Source of the DNA: Pseudomonadota bacterium
Lineage (GTDB): Bacteria; Pseudomonadota; Alphaproteobacteria; Rhizobiales; Phreatobacteraceae
Reading direction: 5' to 3'
NCBI GenBank assembly: GCA_023416965.1
Contig: JAEZGJ010000113.1
Coordinates: forward strand, 1 to 6,019
Length of the DNA stretch: 6,019 bases
Within the stretch, counting starts at the first letter, position 1; the number at the start of each line of letters is the position of its first letter. Position numbers and translations under genes: made by a program. Below the pieces are notes generated by a model, which was given only the letters and a program-made list of their open reading frames with translations, ran no database searches and was not told where the DNA came from. Positions 1 through 6,019 of this stretch are shown here, piece after piece.

Positions 1-189
1 GTCGAGGTCGTAGGGCGTCATCTCGACCGTCACGCGGTCGCCGACCAGCGTCTTGATGCGGTTCTTCTTCATCTTGCCGGCGGTGTAGACGACGACCATG
101 TGCCCGTTGTCCAGCTCCACGCGGAACCGGGCGTCGGGCATGACCTCCGTCACCTTGCCTTCGAAATTGAGGACGTCTTCCTTCGCCAT
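1..189 (-). CDS. infA: Translation initiation factor IF-1 (partial, C-terminus beyond left edge)
   Basis: IF-1 is a small OB-fold (S1-like) protein that binds the A site of the 30S ribosomal subunit and helps IF-2 and IF-3 select the initiator tRNA. The ATG at 187-189 opens 63 codons that run off the left edge; the family is usually about 72 residues, often with a short tail. The N-terminus MAKEDVLNFEGKVTEVMPDA, the central FRVELDNGH, the basic TAGKMKKNRI and the VEMTPYDL segment are all IF-1 hallmarks. The start is supported by GGAGAAG eight bases upstream (198-204). Compared from memory, the MPDARFRVELDNG and KMKKNRIKTLVGDRV stretches look less like the main alphaproteobacterial IF-1 (PNATFRVKLEN, MRKNRIRVLAGDKV) than like a second IF-1 found in Bradyrhizobium relatives, which carries a basic tail. 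That tail would lie outside the window. The IF-1 family call is firm; the paralogue call is an inference. Confidence 0.97.
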   Translation of the reverse strand, partial: MAKEDVLNFEGKVTEVMPDARFRVELDNGHMVVVYTAGKMKKNRIKTLVGDRVTVEMTPYDLD

Positions 190-197
190 ATGCTTGG

Positions 198-204
198 CTT
201 CTCC
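198..204 (-). promoter_or_regulatory. Ribosome binding site of infA
   Basis: Read on the minus strand this is GGAGAAG, eight bases before the infA ATG. It is a good Shine-Dalgarno match and fixes the start at 189. Confidence 0.7.
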
Positions 205-570
205 GTCGTTGCGCCGCGGCCCGGGCGCAGAAAACCCCGGCGAAGCGGGTCTTCCGCTCGATGCCAGGGTTCGCGTCATACAGAATTTGTCGACGCGGGA
301 CCACCCTCTTGCCGCCGTTACATCCGCGGTCGGCTGGATGAGGTGATCTCGCGTCCGGGCTGAGATGCTCGTCGGGACGTCGCGGTGCCGTTCGGCATCG
401 CCTGACATCGCCGGAGAACCGCCGTGCCTCTCAAACGTCGCAGCAGGGCGGTGGTTCCTTGGAAGAACATCCGCAGCGCGCAGCGCCGGAAGGGCAGGCC
501 TCGTCAGCCAGTGAGCGTGAGATGGGGACCGGCTGGCCGATTGCAAGGGGCGGGGCGGAGAATTCGCGCG
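205..570. other. Intergenic region upstream of infA and downstream of a TauE/SafE gene
   Basis: This stretch holds no gene I can support. Reading frames cross it on both strands, but their products are Arg/Pro-rich and match no family I know, as expected of chance frames in GC-rich DNA. It should contain the promoter and leader of infA (minus strand) and the 3' end of the transporter transcript (also minus strand, ending at 571). Visible structure: an inverted repeat TGCGCC (210-215) / GGCGCA (224-229) just ahead of the infA ribosome binding site, and CGCGTC (272-277) / GACGCG (292-297) around the only notably AT-rich patch (ATACAGAATTTGT, 278-290). I see no clear -35/-10 pair and no terminator with a T-run. 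Confidence 0.5.
272..297. promoter_or_regulatory. Inverted repeat with AT-rich core upstream of infA
   Basis: CGCGTC at 272-277 and GACGCG at 292-297 form a perfect 6-bp inverted repeat with a 14-base spacer. The spacer contains ACA-GAATT-TGT, itself a small dyad. The repeat lies 83-108 bases upstream of the infA start, where a promoter or operator would be expected, and its core is AT-rich within otherwise GC-rich DNA. Short dyads are common by chance in such sequence, so this is a weak call. Confidence 0.25.
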
Positions 571-1329
571 TCAGGCGCCGAAAAGGCCGCGGCCGGCGAT
601 GAGCACGCCGCCGATGATGATGACCGCTTCCAGCATCAGCGTGTGCAGCCGCACCGGCATGCGGTCGAGCAGCGCGCGGGCGACGAAGGCGCCCGGCACG
701 GTGGCGAGCCCCACCAGCAGCGCGAAGAGGAGGAGCGGCGTCGGCAGCGCCTCGTTCCAGCCGAAGGTCCCGGCCTTGGCGATGCCGATGACGATGGAGA
801 CGGCGGCATCCGTCGCGATCACCGCCTTCCCCGTCAGCCCCGCCGCCATCAGGAAGGAGACGAGAATGACGCCGGCGCCGCTGGAGGCGCCGGTGACGAG
901 GCCGTAGACCCCGCCCGCCGGCGCGAGCTGCCAGCCCTGCAGGCGGAAGCCCATGCGCACCAGCTTGCGCCGGAGCGGCACGAGCACGATCAGCACGAGG
1001 CCGATGACGATCGCCGCCCCGCGGGCGTCGAGCCGCGTGAAGCCGTAGGCCGAGAGCATGACCAGCGGCACGGCGAGCGGCAGCATCATCGCCGCGACGC
1101 GCCAGTCCACCGCCTCGCGCAGGGCGGCGAAGCGGCCGACATTGGTGAACATGGAGGAGACGGCGATCACCGGCACGACGTTCTCGGCGCCGATGACCGG
1201 TACCAGCACCAGCGGCAGGAGGAGGCCCGTGCCGTAGCCGGCCATGCCGCCGACCACCGCGGCGCCGAAGGCCGTGCCGGCCACCAGCACCGCCTGGACG
1301 AGGGAGACGTCGGCGAGGGCGAAGGCCAT
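571..1329 (-). CDS. TauE/SafE-family membrane transporter (probable anion exporter)
   Basis: This gene encodes a 252-residue inner-membrane protein of the TauE/SafE (DUF81) family, whose studied members are implicated in exporting sulfite, sulfoacetate or other organic anions. Hydrophobic segments lie at about residues 10-30, 33-48, 50-63, 78-97, 104-121, 135-160, 170-187, 197-220 and 229-248, in line with the family's 7-9 helices. The two-repeat layout is visible: the first half carries GGMAGYGTGLLLPLVLVPVI (27-46), the second TGASSGAGVILVSFLMAAGL (146-165). I chose the ATG at 1327-1329 because it directly precedes the first hydrophobic helix. A GTG at 1399-1401 would add 24 hydrophilic residues and nearly reach the recD2 start. 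The ribosome binding site is weak (GAG-containing). The gene is divergent from recD2, with no functional link evident. A second family member lies at 4031-4765 but is clearly diverged. The substrate cannot be told from sequence. Confidence 0.88.
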   Translation of the reverse strand: MAFALADVSLVQAVLVAGTAFGAAVVGGMAGYGTGLLLPLVLVPVIGAENVVPVIAVSSMFTNVGRFAALREAVDWRVAAMMLPLAVPLVMLSAYGFTRLDARGAAIVIGLVLIVLVPLRRKLVRMGFRLQGWQLAPAGGVYGLVTGASSGAGVILVSFLMAAGLTGKAVIATDAAVSIVIGIAKAGTFGWNEALPTPLLLFALLVGLATVPGAFVARALLDRMPVRLHTLMLEAVIIIGGVLIAGRGLFGA

Positions 1330-1424
1330 GGATTCGCTCGGGGCCGGTTCGGCGTGGACGCGGGCAGCCGGGCGTTCTAGCGTCCGCCGATCCCGATCCA
1401 CCTCTCTTAGAGCGATTCGCCTCC
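1330..1424. promoter_or_regulatory. Divergent spacer between the TauE/SafE gene and recD2
   Basis: This 95-bp gap must hold the recD2 promoter, and that of the transporter unless its transcription starts elsewhere. GGACGC (1356-1361) and GCGTCC (1380-1385) form a 6-bp inverted repeat with an 18-base spacer. TCGCTC near the transporter start and GAGCGA (1410-1415) near the recD2 start are also complementary. No convincing -35/-10 pair is visible, and recD2 has no clear Shine-Dalgarno sequence. Confidence 0.35.
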
Positions 1425-3611
<2,187 letters not shown>

Positions 3612-3630
3612 GCAAGCCTTGCATCCGCCG

Positions 3631-3798
3631 AGTGCGTCCTTCGAAGCTCGCTCGCTGCGCTCCCTCGCGCCTCAGGATGAGGAGGGTGGTGCGTGGCCCT
3701 TCGGGATGTGATGCCCGGCCCGACGCGCCCCTGCTGCAGGTCTCCCTCCTTCTCATCCTGAGGTGCGAGCCCTCAGGGCGAGCCTCGAAGGACGCACT
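3631..3798. repeat. Inverted pair of a dispersed palindromic repeat
   Basis: The left arm (3631-3686) begins AGTGCGTCCTTCGAAGCTCGC and ends CCTCAGGATGAGGAGGG. The right arm (3745-3798) is the same element on the other strand: its reverse complement begins AGTGCGTCCTTCGAGGCTCGC (20 of 21 bases identical) and contains an identical CCTCAGGATGAG. The middle parts differ, and the arms are separated by about 58 bases. Each arm has its own dyad: CCTCA-GGA-TGAGG at 3670-3682, and GCCCT-C-AGGGC at 3769-3779. I recall near-identical intergenic repeats in Bradyrhizobium, Rhodopseudomonas and Methylobacterium-type genomes. No transposase is present. The pair could fold into a large hairpin just after recD2. 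Confidence 0.75.
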
Positions 3799-3867
3799 TC
3801 CGCTGTGCAGCGCATGGTTCGGGCGGCCCGTCGCCTCCCGCGCCATCCGGGGAATGCCCCACCCTTA

Positions 3868-3900
3868 CCCTCCCCTTTGCGCTACGCTTCAAGGGGAGGG
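3868..3900. repeat. GC-rich stem-loop (10-bp perfect stem)
   Basis: CCCTCCCCTT (3868-3877) pairs perfectly with AAGGGGAGGG (3891-3900) across a 13-base loop. There is no T-run on either side, so it is not a standard intrinsic terminator. It looks like a short dispersed hairpin of the CCCTCCCC...GGGGAGGG type common between alphaproteobacterial genes. Confidence 0.6.
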
Positions 3901-3976
3901 GGACTATGGCGTCGCGGGTCCCTGGCAACGGCTGGGCCTGGCCCAACCCATCACGACAATCGGGACGCAGAAGTCC

Positions 3977-4003
3977 CCCTCCCTGCGCGCAGCGCGGGGA
4001 GGG
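3977..4003. repeat. GC-rich stem-loop (12-bp stem, 3-base loop)
   Basis: CCCTCCCTGCGC (3977-3988) pairs with GCGCGGGGAGGG (3992-4003) with one T-G wobble and a 3-base loop. Its CCCTCCC/GGGAGGG ends resemble those of the hairpin at 3868-3900, which suggests the same repeat family. Confidence 0.6.
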
Positions 4004-4006
4004 TGC

Positions 4007-4028
4007 GGGTGGGGCCTCATCCCCACCC
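4007..4028 (-). terminator. Hairpin immediately after the second TauE/SafE gene (candidate terminator)
   Basis: GGGTGGGG (4007-4014) and CCCCACCC (4021-4028) form a perfect 8-bp stem with a 6-base loop. It ends two bases from the transporter stop codon at 4031-4033. The position suits a transcript-end or mRNA-stabilising structure for the minus-strand gene. No T-run follows it on that strand, so classical Rho-independent termination is doubtful. It may simply be part of the repeat cluster. Confidence 0.4.
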
Positions 4029-4030
4029 CC

Positions 4031-4765
4031 TCACATCAGGGGCTTCACCGCCAGATGGGCGCCGAGCAGCATCAACCCGATCATGAACCAGGTGCGGAAC
4101 GCCGCCGGGCTGATGCGCGAACGGATCGTCTGGCCGATCCACATGCCGAGGAGCGCCGGGGCCAGCATCCACAGCGAGGTCAGTGCCGTGCCGCCCGCCA
4201 GAACCCCCTCGCTGAACAGTCCCACACCGAGCGCCACCGTGGCGACCAGGAAGGTGATGCCGAGGGCCTGGACGAGATCGTCCTTCTCCAGTCCCAGCGC
4301 CTGCAGATAGGGCACCGAAGGCATGACGAAGATGCCGGTGCCCCCCGAGACCACCCCCGTCAGCAGTCCGACGACCGGCGACAGGAAGGGCTCGGCCCGG
4401 ACCGGCACGCGCGGGCGCAGCGGCGACAGGCCGAGCCCGGCATAGAGGACCAGCACGATGCCGAGCGCCACCGAGGCGTGGCCGGCGGAAGCGCCCGTGA
4501 TGATGCCGCTCCCCAGCATGGTGCCGGCCGCGATGCCCGCGAGCAGGGTGGCGAGGCGGCGGGTCAGCGGCCAGAGGTTCGGGCCCGCCGCGACCTGCCA
4601 GACGTTGGTCAGGAGCGAGGGCACCAGCATCCATGACGCCGCCTGCGCCGGGGTGACGAAGAGGCTGAGGAGGCCGACGGCGATGGTCGGCAGGCCGAGG
4701 CCGATGACGCCCTTGACGAGACCGGCGAGGACGAAGACGGCGGTGGCGACGGCGAGAAGGGCCAT
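4031..4765 (-). CDS. TauE/SafE-family membrane transporter (second, regulator-linked)
   Basis: This gene encodes a 244-residue inner-membrane protein of the TauE/SafE (DUF81) family, probably an exporter of sulfite, a sulfonate or another organic anion; the substrate is not deducible. The duplicated motif is clear: GLVKGVIGLGLPTIAVGLL (15-33) in the first half and GLLTGVVSGGTGIFVMPSV (133-151) in the second, with PSLLTNVWQ (49-57) after the first. Hydrophobic helices lie at about 3-22, 25-38, 43-58, 73-91, 97-113, 127-150, 166-187, 193-212 and 224-240. The ATG at 4763-4765 starts directly at the first helix and is preceded by AGGA eight bases away (4774-4777). A further upstream ATG (4843) would add 26 Arg/Pro-rich residues and run through the candidate operator, so I rejected it. 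It is divergent from an ArsR-type regulator across 143 bp, which makes regulation by that protein likely. Confidence 0.9.
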   Translation of the reverse strand: MALLAVATAVFVLAGLVKGVIGLGLPTIAVGLLSLFVTPAQAASWMLVPSLLTNVWQVAAGPNLWPLTRRLATLLAGIAAGTMLGSGIITGASAGHASVALGIVLVLYAGLGLSPLRPRVPVRAEPFLSPVVGLLTGVVSGGTGIFVMPSVPYLQALGLEKDDLVQALGITFLVATVALGVGLFSEGVLAGGTALTSLWMLAPALLGMWIGQTIRSRISPAAFRTWFMIGLMLLGAHLAVKPLM

Positions 4766-4908
4766 GGGGGGAATCCTGCTGGAAGACGGGCCGCCACGAT
4801 CCACCGGTTCGCGGTGCCGACGTTTCGGCGGATGACGAAACAATCGCGCCGCGTCCGGTGTAGCCTTTGCGGAGGCTGCGGGACATCCCGCCCCGCCGGG
4901 AGAGCGCC
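4766..4908. promoter_or_regulatory. Divergent promoter region of the TauE/SafE transporter and ArsR-type regulator
   Basis: Both genes are transcribed outwards from this 143-bp spacer. It holds the transporter's Shine-Dalgarno AGGA (4774-4777, minus strand), the regulator's GGGAGAG (4898-4904, plus strand), a CACCG-N5-CGGTG dyad (4802-4816) and the GTTTCG-N8-CGAAAC dyad (4822-4841). On the minus strand TTGTTT (4843 down to 4838) could be a -35 element overlapping the second dyad, but the matching -10 is poor. No clear promoter is visible for the regulator. Confidence 0.55.
4822..4841. promoter_or_regulatory. Candidate operator: GTTTCG-N8-CGAAAC inverted repeat
   Basis: GTTTCG at 4822-4827 is exactly mirrored by CGAAAC at 4836-4841 around an 8-base spacer, giving a 20-bp dyad. 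It lies near the middle of the divergent spacer, 57 bases from the transporter start and 67 from the regulator start. ArsR-family dimers bind dyads of about this size at their own promoters. The arms are relatively AT-rich against the surrounding sequence. The dyad is visible; its binding by the neighbouring regulator is inferred. Confidence 0.5.
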
Positions 4909-5631
4909 ATGAAGGAAGGTCCGTCCATTGCCGCCATCGCCGCCCTGATGGGCGATCCCGCCCGCGCCAACATGCTCGGTGCGCTGATGGCCGGGCGCGC
5001 CCTCACCGCCGGCGAACTGGCGCGCGAGGCCGGCGTCAGCGCCCCCACCGCCAGCGGCCATCTGGCGCGGCTCGGCGAGGCCGGGCTCGTCCTCGTCGAG
5101 GCCCAGGGCCGCCACCGCTATTTCCGCCTCTCGGGACCCGATGTCGCCCACGTCCTCGAGGGGCTCATGGGCCTTGCCGCCCGCACCGGCCGCCTGAGGA
5201 CCCGCCCTGGCCCGCGCGACCCGGCGCTGCGCCAGGCCCGCACCTGCTACGACCACATGGCGGGCGAATGGGCCGTGCGCCTCTTCGACGCCTTCGCCGC
5301 AGATGGCCGGCTGGCGGTGGCGGAGGGCGAGGTCTCCCTCACCGATGTCGGCCGCGCCTTCTTCCGCTCCGAGCGCCTCGACACCGGCGCGCTGGAGGCG
5401 AGCCGCAGGCCGCTCTGCCGCGCCTGCCTCGACTGGAGCGAGCGGCGGCCCCATCTCGGCGGCGCGCTGGGGCGTGCGATCCTCGACCATGCCCTCGCCA
5501 GGGGGTGGGTGAGGCGGGCGCCGGAGGGGCGGGCCCTGCAGGTGACCCCGCCGGGACAGCGGGCCTTCCGCGCCTGGACCGGCGAGGCCACGGCCGCCGC
5601 AGCGGAAACAATCGGCTACGCACGCGGCTGA
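4909..5631 (+). CDS. ArsR-type winged-helix regulator with extended C-terminal domain
   Basis: This gene encodes a 240-residue DNA-binding repressor-like protein, about twice the length of a typical ArsR regulator (100-120). Residues 5-75 form the winged helix: LTAGELAREAGVSAPTASGH (32-51) spans the helix-turn-helix, with SAPTASGHLARLGEAG as the recognition helix, and LVEAQGRHRYFRL (62-74) is the wing. Residues 105-240 form a second conserved domain with ARTCYDHMAGEWAV (110-123) and PLCRACLDWSERRPHLGGAL (168-187), which I recall from long ArsR proteins resembling YdfF. Its Cys113, His116, Cys170, Cys173 and His182 could bind metal or sense reactive sulfur, but this is a guess. The ATG at 4909 has GGGAGAG just upstream; an in-frame TTG at 4867 has no such site. 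It is divergent from the second TauE/SafE gene, which it probably controls along with itself. The activating signal is unknown. Confidence 0.88.
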   Translation: MKEGPSIAAIAALMGDPARANMLGALMAGRALTAGELAREAGVSAPTASGHLARLGEAGLVLVEAQGRHRYFRLSGPDVAHVLEGLMGLAARTGRLRTRPGPRDPALRQARTCYDHMAGEWAVRLFDAFAADGRLAVAEGEVSLTDVGRAFFRSERLDTGALEASRRPLCRACLDWSERRPHLGGALGRAILDHALARGWVRRAPEGRALQVTPPGQRAFRAWTGEATAAAAETIGYARG

Positions 5632-5640
5632 ACCGGCAAC

Positions 5641-5700
5641 ATTCCCGTCCGGAATACCGCCACAAAGCCGCGGCCAATTGGCTCCGGGTTCGGTATCCGG
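5641..5700. promoter_or_regulatory. Nested inverted repeats between the regulator and the next gene
   Basis: CCGGAATACCG (5649-5659) and CGGTATCCGG (5691-5700) are inverted copies differing by one inserted A, and they flank a perfect 10-bp palindrome GCCAATTGGC (5673-5682). ATTCC (5641-5645) and GGAAT (5651-5655) form a further small dyad overlapping the left arm. The block starts nine bases after the regulator's stop and ends 24 bases before the next start. It may be an operator region or a transcript-end structure; without a T-run a classical terminator is unlikely. Confidence 0.4.
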
Positions 5701-5724
5701 CGGAGTTTCCCCTTGAGTTCTGGA

Positions 5725-6019
5725 ATGCTTGCAATGGTGGCGCGGGGCGGCCGCCGTCTCGCCGCGCAGGTCGTCGTCTCGGTCCTCGCCACGGCCTGCG
5801 CCGCCATCGCCGTGCCGAAGATGCTGGCGACCCTGTCGCCCGCCCCCGCCGCCGCTCCGCAGGAGAAGGCGGTGCTGGGGAGCCGCCCCGCGACCCCGGT
5901 CGATTTCGACGCCGCCTTCACCTGGCCGGCCCAGGCGCCCGCTGCCCGTGTCGAGGATCTCGTGCCGCCGGCAGCGCCGCTGCCGGCCGTCGTGCCGGTG
6001 CCGCCCGTCCGGCCATCCC
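5725..6019 (+). CDS. Unrecognised membrane-anchored or secreted Pro/Ala-rich protein (partial, runs off right edge)
   Basis: The frame is open for 98 codons from the ATG at 5725 to the edge, with strong G/C bias at third positions, which supports real coding. The N-terminus is basic (ARGGRRL, residues 6-12) followed by a hydrophobic stretch (about 13-37, AAQVVVSVLATACAAIAV), as in an uncleaved anchor or signal peptide. The rest, seen to residue 98, is rich in Pro and Ala (SPAPAAAP, VPPAAPLPAVVPVPPVRP) and looks like a flexible linker ahead of a domain outside the window. Cys25 sits in LATAC, which is not a good lipobox. No family is recognisable. An in-frame ATG at 5734 is an equally plausible start, since GGA at 5722-5724 suits it better. 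It lies downstream of the regulator on the same strand, 93 bp away, with palindromes between, so it is probably not in one operon with it. Confidence 0.6.
   Translation, partial: MLAMVARGGRRLAAQVVVSVLATACAAIAVPKMLATLSPAPAAAPQEKAVLGSRPATPVDFDAAFTWPAQAPAARVEDLVPPAAPLPAVVPVPPVRPS

Larger units (their letters stand above)
3612..4030. other. Non-coding repeat-rich region between recD2 and the second TauE/SafE gene
   Basis: The two flanking genes converge on this roughly 420-bp gap. I see no gene: the open frames that cross it follow palindromic repeats and give no recognisable protein. From left to right it holds an inverted pair of a dispersed repeat (3631-3798), about 70 bp without notable structure, then three compact GC-rich hairpins (3868-3900, 3977-4003, 4007-4028). 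It probably serves as the shared 3' region of both transcripts and as a landing place for non-autonomous repeats. Confidence 0.7.

Noticed and set aside
190..570. Possible tRNA or small RNA gene in the infA upstream gap
   Set aside because: I looked for a tRNA cloverleaf with a GGTTCGA-type T-arm and paired acceptor ends and found none. The dyads present are too short to call a small RNA.
424..1380. 318-codon plus-strand frame opposite the first TauE/SafE gene
   Set aside because: Its product is rich in Arg, Gly, His and Glu with no domain. The minus-strand frame gives a clear multi-helix transporter with the family's repeated motifs.
3631..3798. Possible CRISPR array or insertion sequence
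   Set aside because: There are only two arms and they are inverted rather than direct repeats. There is no regular spacer pattern and no transposase reading frame.
4017..5048. 343-codon minus-strand frame across the second transporter and the regulator start
   Set aside because: It is shifted relative to the real transporter frame, antisense to the regulator's helix-turn-helix, and shows no family features.
4609..5490. 293-codon minus-strand frame opposite the ArsR-type regulator
   Set aside because: The regulator on the plus strand has a recognisable winged helix and conserved C-terminal motifs. The minus frame is Ala/Gly-rich without a domain.
5616..5921. 101-codon minus-strand frame at the right end
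   Set aside because: It lies opposite the better-supported plus-strand frame from 5725, which has stronger third-position G/C bias and a sensible exported N-terminus.

Overview
The window is very GC-rich chromosomal DNA. Its genes show strong G/C bias at third codon positions, and their products look alphaproteobacterial, most likely Hyphomicrobiales (Rhizobiales). Three things support this: the IF-1 subtype at the left edge, the RecD2-like helicase, and a dispersed palindromic repeat (CGTCCTTCGA...CTCAGGATGAG) of a kind I recall from Bradyrhizobium and Methylobacterium-type genomes. The genus cannot be fixed from this sequence.

Layout, left to right. (1) Positions 1-189, minus strand: 5' part of infA (IF-1), running off the left edge. 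(2) 190-570: about 380 bp with no convincing gene, holding the infA ribosome binding site, its leader and probably its promoter. (3) 571-1329, minus: a TauE/SafE-family membrane transporter. (4) 1330-1424: a 95-bp divergent spacer. (5) 1425-3611, plus: a complete recD2-type SF1B DNA helicase, the largest gene. (6) 3612-4030: about 420 bp of non-coding repeat DNA, with a long inverted pair of the dispersed element and three compact GC-rich hairpins. (7) 4031-4765, minus: a second, diverged TauE/SafE transporter. (8) 4766-4908: a 143-bp divergent spacer with a near-central inverted repeat that could be an operator. (9) 4909-5631, plus: an ArsR-type winged-helix regulator with a long C-terminal domain. 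(10) 5632-5724: a spacer with nested inverted repeats. (11) 5725 to the right edge, plus: the start of an unrecognised membrane-anchored or secreted, Pro/Ala-rich protein.

The genes form separate small units. The clearest functional link is the divergent pair of ArsR-type regulator and second TauE/SafE transporter, which resembles a self-regulated exporter module. The family suggests a sulfur-containing or other organic anion as substrate, but nothing in the sequence identifies it. recD2 is a stand-alone DNA-maintenance gene, and infA belongs to translation.

I found no mobile element with a transposase, no CRISPR array, no tRNA or rRNA and no defence system. I do not see clear evidence of a new biological system. 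The most rewarding points are the regulator/transporter pair with its candidate operator and cysteine/histidine-rich regulator domain, the probable accessory IF-1 paralogue, and the repeat cluster after recD2.
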